A DNA stretch of 48,925 bases from an uncultured bacterium. GTDB taxonomy: Bacteria; Bacillota; Clostridia; Christensenellales; UBA1242. Each line of letters begins with the position of its first letter. Position 1 is the stretch's first letter. The DNA lies in NCBI GenBank assembly GCA_949474265.1, contig CASXBC010000002.1, positions 1 through 48,925 on the forward strand, given 5' to 3'. Below the pieces are notes generated by a model. The model saw only the letters and a list, made by a program, of their open reading frames with translations, was not told the DNA's origin and did not search any database. Made by a program: the position numbers and the translations under genes. Of the stretch, positions 27,486 through 36,593 are shown one piece after another.

Positions 27486-29915
27486 ATGTTTTCAACACTT
27501 GGTAGCATTGTAAATAGCATTGTTGATTTCTTTTCTAAAGTGTCAGGTCAAGTTGGACTTGATTTGATGTTTATTATTGGTTTGGCTGTGGAAGCATTGC
27601 TTGTTATTTTCTTTGTAGTCAAATCCGCAGTGTCTTATGAAGCGTCACTCAATCGCTGTTTGGATAAAATAAATTATTGGCTTTTTGAGAAGAAAAATGT
27701 CACAGAAGATAATATTCGTGATTTGAACCAGCTTTTCAAAAGTAAAGCCCCAAAGAGAGTTTGTTATTATTGGCAACAATATATACTTTTTAGAGAAGGT
27801 TCTCCTTCAGAATATTTGTCAGTAGAAAACTTGATTGAAAAGCCTCTTAAAACCAGCTCATATAATGCAAACATAAAAAACCTCACACTCTTCACAATTT
27901 TCTGGGCTGTGCTTTCATCAGTGTTTGTTGTAGCTCAAGCACTTGCAGTCAATGTGCTTACCACAACTGCAGTTGTGACAGCTTTGCTACTTGCACTTTT
28001 TGTTTGCCTTATTGGACTTGTGTTTATTGTTTTTCTTAGAGCAAGAAAAAATGCCATTCTCAATACCCTTTATCAAAATGTAGGTCTCTTTGGAAGATTT
28101 ATGGATAATGCTTGTGTTGATTTGCCTTCTTATATAGATTATCAAATTTTGTTTACTCCACAAGAAATTGAAAAGGGACAACCTGTTCTTCGTGAATTCT
28201 TGGATTATAAAGCAAGAAAAGAAAAAGAAGAATTTAACAAAGCCAAAGAAGAACATATTGAATATGTTTCGTATGACTTCTCTGAAACGGGAGTTGATGG
28301 CTCAATTGTTCTTGATAGAGCAATGAGAGAAAGTGAAAAATTCCTCAACAAGAGAGAAAAGATTTTGGTTCAAGTTTCTCAGCTTGAAGCAGAACTCGAA
28401 TCAAGAAGAAAAAACTTTGATAATGTTCAAAAAGATTCTCAAACAAAGATTCAAGCATCAAAGGAAAATATACTTAGACTTCGTCAGATGCAAGAAGAGA
28501 CTACAAACAGAATTGAAAGCAACTATTATCGTAAACAACAAACTCAAGAAGCTGCAAAGCAAGAACAACTTGAGCAAGAATTTGAACAACAAAGAGCAAA
28601 ATATCTCCTTGAAAAAGGTGAGTGCGAAGAAGAAATCAAAAAACTTAATGATGAGCTTGAACAATACCGTGTTGGTGTTGAAGAAGCTATGATTGGAGAA
28701 TATAAGACTTTCTTTGATAAATTCTGTCACAGTGCAGAGCTTGTCGTTGAGAAAGCTTTTGGAAATAAAATCCAAGCACTTAAAAATGAAAATGCAAAAG
28801 CACAAGAAACAATTACAGAACTTGAAATAAAACTAAAAAATATGCCAGAAGGTGGATATCAAGAGCAAACTACAGAAGTTGCAAGTGCACCAACTATCAA
28901 TTCAGACATTCCAGCTGAGGGAATGTATGATGACAAAGGCAACTATGTTTATCCAAATGGCACTTATTATGATGCTAATGGAAATTTCCATGATGAAAAA
29001 GGAAATATATATTCTCAAGATGGTCAGTTGATTTCTCAAGCACAAGCTGAGCCTGCAGTTGAAGAAAATCAAGCAGCGGCTAAGGATGAAAAACAAGTAG
29101 TTGATTTTGATTCCTTTGACACTTTTGATTTTATGACAGATGTTTCACAAAAGGATGACATCTATGGTATAGCAGAAAAAGTTGTAAACAATCTTGACGA
29201 AAACAATGAAATTGAAGTTGTAAATGCAAGACCAGAACAAGAGGCTCCAGCGACTGTTGAGCAGGAGGTTGAAGAAGAGCCAGAAGATGTTGAACCACAA
29301 AATTCCGATTTTGAGAACTATTCACTTGAAATAGAAGATAAAGATGAACATGAAGAGGTTGAGATTGCTCCAAAGAAAAAAGCTGGCAGACCAAGAAAAC
29401 TTGAAACAACTCCATTGCCTCCAAAAGCTCCTGGCAAACGTGGCAGACCAAGAAAGGAACCAAGTGAAAATCAAGTTCCTGCTGAGAAGAAGAGTGTTGG
29501 TAGACCAAAAAAATTGGTGATTAACCCTGTTGTTGCTTCAGCATCTGCTACAAAGAAAGCTGGCAGACCTAAGAAAATTGTTAAAGATGTCCCTATTGAT
29601 GAAGAAAAAAGGGGAAGAGGCAGACCAAGAAAGCAAATTGAGTCTATTGATGAAATCAATAAACAATTGACAGAGGAAGAGGCAAGACTTGCACGCATGA
29701 ATGGAGAACTCAATCAACAACTTGAAGCTGCAATGAGTGGAATGGGCTCAAACAGTGAAGCTCAGGCAAAGAGAGATTTGCTTGTGAGAGAGATTGACAA
29801 ACTTCAAGCAGAGGCACAAAGGGCAATTGCAACAAATGACTCCCCAGCAAATATTGAAGCAATAAACGCAAGACTTGAAGAATTGCTTAGTCAAATCAAA
29901 CAACTTAATTCATAA
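27486..29915 (+). CDS. Membrane protein with long coiled coil and five AT-hook-like (GRPxK) motifs
   Basis: N-terminal TM segments; coiled coil; KKAGRPRK, GKRGRPRK, KSVGRPKK, KKAGRPKK, RGRGRPRK between 29370 and 29640. Confidence 0.85.
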   Translation: MFSTLGSIVNSIVDFFSKVSGQVGLDLMFIIGLAVEALLVIFFVVKSAVSYEASLNRCLDKINYWLFEKKNVTEDNIRDLNQLFKSKAPKRVCYYWQQYILFREGSPSEYLSVENLIEKPLKTSSYNANIKNLTLFTIFWAVLSSVFVVAQALAVNVLTTTAVVTALLLALFVCLIGLVFIVFLRARKNAILNTLYQNVGLFGRFMDNACVDLPSYIDYQILFTPQEIEKGQPVLREFLDYKARKEKEEFNKAKEEHIEYVSYDFSETGVDGSIVLDRAMRESEKFLNKREKILVQVSQLEAELESRRKNFDNVQKDSQTKIQASKENILRLRQMQEETTNRIESNYYRKQQTQEAAKQEQLEQEFEQQRAKYLLEKGECEEEIKKLNDELEQYRVGVEEAMIGEYKTFFDKFCHSAELVVEKAFGNKIQALKNENAKAQETITELEIKLKNMPEGGYQEQTTEVASAPTINSDIPAEGMYDDKGNYVYPNGTYYDANGNFHDEKGNIYSQDGQLISQAQAEPAVEENQAAAKDEKQVVDFDSFDTFDFMTDVSQKDDIYGIAEKVVNNLDENNEIEVVNARPEQEAPATVEQEVEEEPEDVEPQNSDFENYSLEIEDKDEHEEVEIAPKKKAGRPRKLETTPLPPKAPGKRGRPRKEPSENQVPAEKKSVGRPKKLVINPVVASASATKKAGRPKKIVKDVPIDEEKRGRGRPRKQIESIDEINKQLTEEEARLARMNGELNQQLEAAMSGMGSNSEAQAKRDLLVREIDKLQAEAQRAIATNDSPANIEAINARLEELLSQIKQLNS

Positions 29916-29922
29916 AAAAGCA

Positions 29923-29951
29923 AAAGACTGATTTCTATCAGTCTTTTTTAT
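29923..29951 (+). terminator. Terminator AAAGACTGAT-TTCT-ATCAGTCTTTTTT
   Basis: Perfect stem + T-run. Confidence 0.9.
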
Positions 29952-29993
29952 TACACAAAAAGCTTGATTTAATTAGATTTTAGCTCAAATGCC

Positions 29994-30024
29994 TTGACTT
30001 TTTCGGGGGGGGGTATGTTATTAT
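29994..30024 (+). promoter_or_regulatory. Promoter TTGACT - 19 bp spacer containing G9 - TATTAT
   Basis: TTGACT 29994-29999, G9 30005-30013, TATTAT 30019-30024; homologous to the promoter at 1548-1579. Confidence 0.75.
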
Positions 30025-30048
30025 ACACTTTGAAAAGGGGAACTAGAT

Positions 30049-30714
30049 ATGAAAAAAGAGTGTGTGGTAATTACCGGTGGAAATTGTGGATTGGGAGCAG
30101 AATTGGTAAAACTTTTCAAAGAAACCTATCAAGTAATTTCAATTTCTAGAACAAAGAGAAAAGAGCTAGCTGGTGTGAAATACTTTTATGGCAGTGTTGC
30201 TGATGAAAAATTTTTAAAAGATGTTTACAAACAGCTTTCAAAAAGTTATGATGTTAAGTATCTTGTAAACAATGCTGGAGTGGGGAAATTTGGTCCTCCT
30301 ACAGAAAACAATTTAAAGAAGATAGAGACGGTGCTTGAAGCTGTGCTTGTTGGAACGATTTTGAATACGACCTATGCCATACCACTCATGCAAGAGCAAG
30401 GTGGAAAGATTGTAAATGTCATGTCTACGGCGGCATTGAAAGGAAATCCAAATGAGACGCTTTACTGTGCAAGCAAGTGGGGTGCAAGAGGATTTACCGA
30501 AAGTTTGAAAGCCTATTTTAAGGGAACAAATATCAAAGTTATGGGTGTTTTTCCAGGAGGCATAAATACTCCATTTTGGAATAAGAATAGAGACTGTTGG
30601 TCAAAAGAAGTTACAGACAAATTTATGGATGCTGAAAAACTTGCAAAAACAATTTATGATGCAATCACTAGTGATGGCGTGGCGGTTTCTGACATAACTA
30701 TTGATAGAGTTTAA
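30049..30714 (+). CDS. SDR family NAD(P)-dependent oxidoreductase (paralog of 3308-4030)
   Basis: TGGNCGLG, LVNNAGVGKFG, LYCASKWG, PGGINTPFWNKNRD. Confidence 0.88.
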   Translation: MKKECVVITGGNCGLGAELVKLFKETYQVISISRTKRKELAGVKYFYGSVADEKFLKDVYKQLSKSYDVKYLVNNAGVGKFGPPTENNLKKIETVLEAVLVGTILNTTYAIPLMQEQGGKIVNVMSTAALKGNPNETLYCASKWGARGFTESLKAYFKGTNIKVMGVFPGGINTPFWNKNRDCWSKEVTDKFMDAEKLAKTIYDAITSDGVAVSDITIDRV

Positions 30715-30726
30715 AACGAATTATGA

Positions 30727-30757
30727 AAAAGGACAATAATTTTTATTGTCCTTTAAT
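30727..30757 (+). terminator. Terminator AAAGGACAATA...TATTGTCCTTT
   Basis: Perfect stem-loop after SDR. Confidence 0.8.
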
Positions 30758-30764
30758 TTTCATA

Positions 30765-31061
30765 TTATAAGAAGAGTGTGATTTCACCTGTGCAAAGTCC
30801 ATAAATAAGTGAGACTACGGCGACCAAAATCAATATTATGCTAGAAACCAAGCAAACATACATTGAGGTATATTTTTCATTTCTTTTGTGATAAGTGCTT
30901 AAATACATTAAAGCCAGACCCAAGAAATATGACATGTAGGTCATTGCAAGATAAGAGTTGAGATTTTTGATAATGCCCACAACATTTAAGATTGCAAACA
31001 CAATTGCAAAACTGCTGAAAAGTATGACCATAATCATGGTGTTGCGTGATTTCTTTTCCAT
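30765..31061 (-). CDS. Small membrane protein
   Basis: 98 aa with three hydrophobic segments; SD AAGGAG upstream. Confidence 0.7.
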   Translation of the reverse strand: MEKKSRNTMIMVILFSSFAIVFAILNVVGIIKNLNSYLAMTYMSYFLGLALMYLSTYHKRNEKYTSMYVCLVSSIILILVAVVSLIYGLCTGEITLFL

Positions 31062-31132
31062 AAAGACAATCTCCTTTACAATTAATATGATAAGATTTTT
31101 GAGGTATTATGTCAAATAAAATGGATGCTTTA

Positions 31133-31996
31133 TTAAAACTTTGGCACATAACACTCGCTGGCACTGTCAAAATCCTGAATATATCCATTTGAAATCTCAA
31201 GATTTTCAAGATGAGTGACAACTGCTTTGTATTCTATTGGGCGGAGTTTTCTGTTTAATTGGCTTTTTCCATTTGGTGTAAACTGACTCATTATGCTCAC
31301 CTTTCTTTTTGGAAAGTTGTCGTTGATGACGTTTAAAACTTGAATGGAGTTTTTTATGTGGTCTGGAAGCACAAGATGTCTTATGACAACACCTTGCTTC
31401 ATAAAATTTCCATCCATGACATCTGTTTTCAGTTTGCACATAAGTTTGAGTGCAGACAGTGCTTTTGAAAAATAGTCGTTACATTTTGAAAACTCTTTGC
31501 CAAGCTTGTCGTCACAATATTTTAAGTCTGCTAAAAAAACATCAACAAAATTGCTTATAAAAGCTATGTTCTCTTCTGTTTCGTAACTATTCGTATTCCA
31601 AACAACAGGAATTTTTTTGTTTATTTTTTCAAAAGCAAGAGCGAGCTCTTTTGAGAAATGAGTTGGGGTGACTAAATCTATACAGGAATGGTTGTTTTGA
31701 TTTTCTTCAATAAGTCTGCAAAAATCATCAATAGTGTAGGCTTGACCAACGCCACCTCTGGATATTTCATAGTTTTGGCAATAGTCGCATCTTAAATTGC
31801 AACCAGAAAAAAATATTGCAAGGGCACCCTTGTCTCCAGAGATGCAAGGCTCTTCCCATTTAAAATTCTTTATTACTTTTGCAATTTTGATGTTTTGAGT
31901 TTCTCCGCAAAACCCTTTGACATTCAAACGGTCTATTTTGCACTGTCTGGGGCAAATAGAACATAAATTTGTTGATAAATTTTCATTTTGCTTCAT
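31133..31996 (-). CDS. Radical SAM protein, PflA-activase-like
   Basis: FFSGCNLRCDYCQNYEIS (CxxxCxxC) plus N-terminal CSICPRQCKIDR cysteines. Confidence 0.85.
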   Translation of the reverse strand: MKQNENLSTNLCSICPRQCKIDRLNVKGFCGETQNIKIAKVIKNFKWEEPCISGDKGALAIFFSGCNLRCDYCQNYEISRGGVGQAYTIDDFCRLIEENQNNHSCIDLVTPTHFSKELALAFEKINKKIPVVWNTNSYETEENIAFISNFVDVFLADLKYCDDKLGKEFSKCNDYFSKALSALKLMCKLKTDVMDGNFMKQGVVIRHLVLPDHIKNSIQVLNVINDNFPKRKVSIMSQFTPNGKSQLNRKLRPIEYKAVVTHLENLEISNGYIQDFDSASECYVPKF

Positions 31997-32131
31997 AAAT
32001 TTATATTATCACAATCTACATTTTTTTCAAAGTGATTAAAGGAAGGCTTTTTGCATTTCCTTTTAAAGACTAGACAAAAATTGTTGAATATGCTATAATA
32101 CGCACATCTATAAAAATTAAGGAGAAAAAAA

Positions 32132-33544
32132 GTGAGTCACCCGAGCATGCTTTTAGCGGCACAATTTACATCAGTTCATGCAGTATTAATTGCTGCAATT
32201 TTTGTTTTACTTCTTTGTTCTTCATTCTTTTCAGCAAGTGAAACAGCATTTTCATTTATGAATGTGATAAGAATAAGAAGCATGGCAGAAAACAAGGTTA
32301 AGGGAGCTAGAAAAGCTCTTTATATCTCAGAACACTCTGACCGTGTGCTTACAACTATCCTAGTTGGAAACAATATAGTAAACATTTTGTCAACCACCAT
32401 TTGTGCATATTTACTTTCACAATTTATTGACAATGCAACATTGCTCAATGTTATGAACACCGTTGTTATGACAATCATTATTTTGATTACCGGCGAAATT
32501 TTGCCAAAAAGCATTGCAAAAGCACAACCAGAAAAGTTTGCTGTCAAAATTGCAGGGGTTATGTATTTCTTGATGAAAGTGCTTTTCCCAATAGTAATTT
32601 GCTTCTATGGACTTCAAAAACTCTTTACAAAGAAAAAGACATTGGAAAATGAATCCAATATCACTGTTACAGAAGATGAACTTGAATCAATCATTGACAC
32701 TATGCAAGAAGAAGGTGTTTTGGAAGATGGGGAAAGTGATATAATTCAAGGAGCCATCAAAATCAAAGAAGTTACTGCGCATGACATAATGACACACAGA
32801 GTGGATGTAGTCTTTTTAGATGTAAAAACCTCTTTGGAAGAGGTGGAGAAAAAATTTGTTGAAAACCAATATAGCAGAATGCCTGTTTACAGCGAAAGCA
32901 CTGATAACGTTGTTGGTGTGTTAAATATAAAAGACTATTTCACTGCAAAAATAAAAGGCAAGCAATTTCAACTTAAGGATTTGATGCACAAACCTCTTTT
33001 CACTGCAGAAAACACCAATGTTGACACGCTGATTCAAGAAATGCAAAAGGCAAAAAAGCATCTGGCTGTTGTGCTTGATGAAAATGGCGGGGTTTCTGGA
33101 ATTGTTACTATGGAAGATTGCACAGAAACTGTTTTTGGTGAGATTTATGATGAAACTGACCAAGATGAAAAAGAACCTGTTTTTGAAAAAATTGGTGAGA
33201 ACGAATATGTGATTGACCCAGATATTTCAATTGAAGACTTGTTTGAAAAACTTGAAGTTGAAAATTTGCCAGAAAATCCATATCAAACATTAAACTCATT
33301 TTTGTTTGGACTCTCAGAAGATGTGCCAGAAAATGGAACAGTATATGAGCATTTTACAATAGACGAGATAATAGATGATGAAGGAAATTTGACAGAGCAT
33401 AAGATTAATATGGTTTTTACGGTTACAAAACTTGTAGACCACAAAATTGAAATGGTCAATTTGAAAATTGTTTATCTTGATGAAGAAGGACAAGGGAAAT
33501 CTGAGCCGTCTGAAAACGAGGAATCATCTGAATCAAAAAAATAA
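32132..33544 (+). CDS. CNNM/CBS-domain hemolysin family protein (CorC/HlyC-type)
   Basis: FFSASETAFSFMNVIRIRSMAE, LVGNNIVNILSTT, CBS pair, C-terminal CorC_HlyC-like domain; GTG start. Confidence 0.88.
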   Translation: MSHPSMLLAAQFTSVHAVLIAAIFVLLLCSSFFSASETAFSFMNVIRIRSMAENKVKGARKALYISEHSDRVLTTILVGNNIVNILSTTICAYLLSQFIDNATLLNVMNTVVMTIIILITGEILPKSIAKAQPEKFAVKIAGVMYFLMKVLFPIVICFYGLQKLFTKKKTLENESNITVTEDELESIIDTMQEEGVLEDGESDIIQGAIKIKEVTAHDIMTHRVDVVFLDVKTSLEEVEKKFVENQYSRMPVYSESTDNVVGVLNIKDYFTAKIKGKQFQLKDLMHKPLFTAENTNVDTLIQEMQKAKKHLAVVLDENGGVSGIVTMEDCTETVFGEIYDETDQDEKEPVFEKIGENEYVIDPDISIEDLFEKLEVENLPENPYQTLNSFLFGLSEDVPENGTVYEHFTIDEIIDDEGNLTEHKINMVFTVTKLVDHKIEMVNLKIVYLDEEGQGKSEPSENEESSESKK

Positions 33545-33553
33545 TTGTAACTT

Positions 33554-33583
33554 AAAAAAACGGTCAATTTGACCGTTTTTTAT
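33554..33583. terminator. Bidirectional terminator AAAAAACGGTCAATTTGACCGTTTTTT
   Basis: Symmetric stem between convergent genes. Confidence 0.85.
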
Positions 33584-34305
33584 TTTGTTTTTATAGCTGA
33601 AGTTTTGTCATTTGATATTGAAGCTTTGTGTTTGAGATAGGAAACCACAGCATGCAGACCTTTTCCAACGCCGAAGCATTGCGAAGAGGTGCGGATAAAC
33701 AATTTCTTTCCACCGTTGATTTCTGCATGAAGTTCTTTTCCAACATCCAAACCATATTTTTGTGGATTCATAGAAAGCTTGTATCTAGGCACTGTTGAGT
33801 TATATTCTTTTAGAAGATTCTTTTTGGCATATATAAAAAGCTTTTCTCTATCGCCAATGTTTGCTTCAAGCATCATTGCATCAGTTTTCATATCTCCAGC
33901 GAAAACACATGTGTCAATTTCGCCTTTTTTGTCAATCATTCTTACAAGCCTTTCTACGCCATCTTTCTTTTCGCCTCTTGGAAATGGAATGGGATTTAAA
34001 AGCTTGAAATGTAAGCCGGCTCTGTGGTCAATCGCAGATATGTTTTCACAGTTGTTTTCAATCAGAAAGGTAAACCTTTCACGGATATTTTTTGGCAGCT
34101 GAAAAAGTGAAGAGATAAGGTCACTTGATATTGAAATTTCTGGATTGACTGAATGCCATGCAGATGTAATGACGCAAATATCTACATTTTCGTTGTAAAA
34201 ACTTACAAATTCTGATAAGCCGTCAATAAAAATGGTGCTTTTCAAACCGGAAACATCATCAAAAGTTCCATTGTAATCCAAAAATAAAAGTCCTCTTTTT
34301 TCCAT
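33580..34305 (-). CDS. HAD-like hydrolase
   Basis: LLFLDYNGTFDDVSG motif I, VITSAWHS, CVFAGDMKTDAMML motif. Confidence 0.65.
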   Translation of the reverse strand: MEKRGLLFLDYNGTFDDVSGLKSTIFIDGLSEFVSFYNENVDICVITSAWHSVNPEISISSDLISSLFQLPKNIRERFTFLIENNCENISAIDHRAGLHFKLLNPIPFPRGEKKDGVERLVRMIDKKGEIDTCVFAGDMKTDAMMLEANIGDREKLFIYAKKNLLKEYNSTVPRYKLSMNPQKYGLDVGKELHAEINGGKKLFIRTSSQCFGVGKGLHAVVSYLKHKASISNDKTSAIKTK

Positions 34306-34419
34306 ATTTAAATAATACAACAAGATGCTTTTTCTGTCAATAAAGAAATTTGAAATTAGTTTAAAATTATTGTGTTTTTTGGCTTAAATATGATAAAATA
34401 AATTTATTAAGGAGAAGTT

Positions 34420-34812
34420 ATGCAAGAAAATATTATTAAACCACATTTGGTTAAGCCAATCTTAGAAAAAGTTGTTTATGAAAAAAATCAGTTGCCACAG
34501 CCAAATGCTGTGATAAACATCAAACCTCAAGATGAGATTGATGTCAGAAAAGTGTCAGAAGAGGTTGTGAAGGTTACACTTACAAGAACTCTTTTGATTT
34601 CGCCAGCAAATCTTATGAAAACAGCAGTGACAATGAGCATTGATATTCCTGTTGATTCAATTGAATTTGCAAAGCTTGATGACCCAAAAGAATATATTAA
34701 AAACAGTCAACCTGTGAGAATTTTGATTTCTTATGTTTCAAATGTTTTGACAAATCTTACAATAAACACTATTTTGGGACCTATTGTAACACCACCAAAC
34801 ATTCAAGAATAA
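34420..34812 (+). CDS. Hypothetical protein (130 aa)
   Basis: SD AAGGAG, good ORF, no recognised motif. Confidence 0.7.
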   Translation: MQENIIKPHLVKPILEKVVYEKNQLPQPNAVINIKPQDEIDVRKVSEEVVKVTLTRTLLISPANLMKTAVTMSIDIPVDSIEFAKLDDPKEYIKNSQPVRILISYVSNVLTNLTINTILGPIVTPPNIQE

Positions 34813-34885
34813 GTTTGTTTTTAAACAAACATTTATTAAGTTTTTAAGTGCTTAATTATATTTTTGCTTCATTTTTGAAGCAGAT

Positions 34886-34959
34886 GCGGGTGTAGTATAT
34901 CGGTAATATATGGGCTTCCCAAGCCCGAGAGGTGGGTTCGACTCCCATCATCCGCTCCA
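34886..34959 (+). tRNA. tRNA-Gly (anticodon CCC), CCA encoded
   Basis: GCGGGTG/CATCCGC acceptor, TGGGC-TTCCCAA-GCCCG anticodon arm, GGTGG-GTTCGAC T-arm region, TCCA end. Confidence 0.92.
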
Positions 34960-34996
34960 ACTATATTGTATAAAAAGTCTTTTTAGGAGGGTTGTT

Positions 34997-35332
34997 ATGA
35001 AAGTTATAAAAAAATCAGCAGAAAGTGTAAAATTAGAGCCTGCACATGATGGTGCTGGTAGCAGAAAATTGTTTGTATCAAACGATGAAATTAAGAACAT
35101 TCAAGGGATAACTCATGGTTGGTTGAGAGCGGGCGGAGTTTTTGAATGGCATAAGCATGATGACTGTAATGAGTTTATGTATGTCCTAAAAGGCAGTGGA
35201 GTTGTTAGAGATGAGGATGGAGAGTATTCATTTAATGTTGGAGATTTTTTTATATTTCCACTCGGAACATATCATGAACAAAGGAATACAGGCAAAGAAA
35301 CTTTTGAAGCTGTTTTTATAAGAACTAAATAA
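34997..35332 (+). CDS. Cupin-domain protein
   Basis: WLRAGGVFEWHKHDDCNEFMYVLKGSGVVRDEDGEYSFNVGDFFIFPLGTYHE. SD GGAGGG; the track start at 34910 overlaps the tRNA. Confidence 0.88.
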   Translation: MKVIKKSAESVKLEPAHDGAGSRKLFVSNDEIKNIQGITHGWLRAGGVFEWHKHDDCNEFMYVLKGSGVVRDEDGEYSFNVGDFFIFPLGTYHEQRNTGKETFEAVFIRTK

Positions 35333-35343
35333 TTTTTGATTAC

Positions 35344-35466
35344 CGCAAAATCAAAATTCTGTCGCAAAATCAAAATTGATTTAATTTTTGATTTATTTTG
35401 ATTATTTTTGATTTTTATGCTAAAATTTAGCCGTCGCGAAATCAAAACTGAAAAATCAAAAAAAAG
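35344..35466. repeat. Cluster of (T/C)CG(C/CG)AAAATCAAAA direct repeats and TTTTTGAT inverted copies
   Basis: CGCAAAATCAAAATT at 35344-35358 and 35363-35377, CGCGAAATCAAAA near 35435-35447, plus several ATTTTTGATT copies. Confidence 0.75.
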
Positions 35467-35519
35467 ACTTTGCTGTTAGTTGACACAAATAAACTAAAAA
35501 GGCTTTAGGAGAATTGAGC

Positions 35520-35942
35520 GTGACCAAAGAAAAATTGTTTAAATTTATCAAAAGGCAAAAGACTGCATTTATTTCTTCAGTTGATGAAGAAGGTTATCCT
35601 ATGACAAGGGCAATGCTTTCTCCAAGAGAAATTGATGGCAATGACATTTATTTTTCAACCAATACTTCTAGCAAGAAAGTTGAGCAATATAAAAAGAATA
35701 ATAAGGCATGCGTTTATTTTTATAAGCGTGGCATATTTAAGTATCAAGGTGTGAGTATCAGGGGCACAATGCAAGTTTGCACTGACCAATCAACAAAAGA
35801 TAAAATTTGGAGGTTTGGAGACAAGTTGTTTTACAAACAAGGTGTAACCGACCCAGACTATTGCGTTTTGAAATTTACAGCACAAGATGCTGAGTTTTAT
35901 TGCGATTTCAAGATTGAAAATATTAAGTTTAATGGTAAATAA
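35520..35942 (+). CDS. Pyridoxamine 5'-phosphate oxidase family (flavin-split-barrel) protein
   Basis: KRQKTAFISSVDEEGYPMTRAM...IYFSTNTSSKKVEQYKKNNKACVYFY; GTG 35520 best spaced from AGGAG. Confidence 0.82.
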   Translation: MTKEKLFKFIKRQKTAFISSVDEEGYPMTRAMLSPREIDGNDIYFSTNTSSKKVEQYKKNNKACVYFYKRGIFKYQGVSIRGTMQVCTDQSTKDKIWRFGDKLFYKQGVTDPDYCVLKFTAQDAEFYCDFKIENIKFNGK

Positions 35943-35970
35943 TCACGAGTGAAATTCGTGATTTTTTCAA
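35941..35970 (+). terminator. Terminator AATCACGA-GTGAAAT-TCGTGATTTTTT
   Basis: Perfect stem + T-run. Confidence 0.85.
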
Positions 35971-36593
35971 GGTTGATATAGCATGCAAGGAGTTGTGTCT
36001 TATTCGTAAAATTAAGTGAAGACATTTTAAAAACATAAATAGCGTTTACGCATTCACTCTTACTAAAATATTGCAGTTTGTTCTTTTACTTGTTTAAAAT
36101 AATGTCCTTTGCCATGTGTTGACGTTTAAGCTTATTTGAAAATCTATAGCCAAAAATAAAAGTTTGGGCTATGGATATTTTTATTTCAAAATATACATGT
36201 AGATAATAAAATTCAATTGAATGTTTTAACTGACTATTACTTGTGCGGAAAGTTTGTGGGTAATGTTAAATTATTTGTGTCGCACTGAAAATGATTTAAG
36301 ATTGTTTAAATTTATAGTATAAATGTAGCTGTTTTTAACTATAGTTTTGCTGTTTGAATGGAGAATGTAAAATTGTAAAACATGTCAAAAAAGCAATAAC
36401 GGTGCTGGAAAATTTGTCAAATTTACTTATTTTAACATAAATTTCTGCTTTTTTATTTGGTAATTGCAAAACTTTATAGTAAAATAAATTGAAAAGCTTA
36501 TATATTTTTCTATTTATCTAATACTAAAAGAAAAAAGGTTGGTCTATCTTTTTCTTTTATAATTTGTTTTATAAGCAAAAAATGAGGTAGAAT

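Noticed and set aside
34910-34996. N-terminal extension of the cupin ORF
   Set aside because: Overlaps tRNA-Gly; clear SD and ATG at 34997.
35333-35470. CRISPR array
   Set aside because: Repeat spacing is irregular, units are short and A-rich, and no spacers or cas genes are present.
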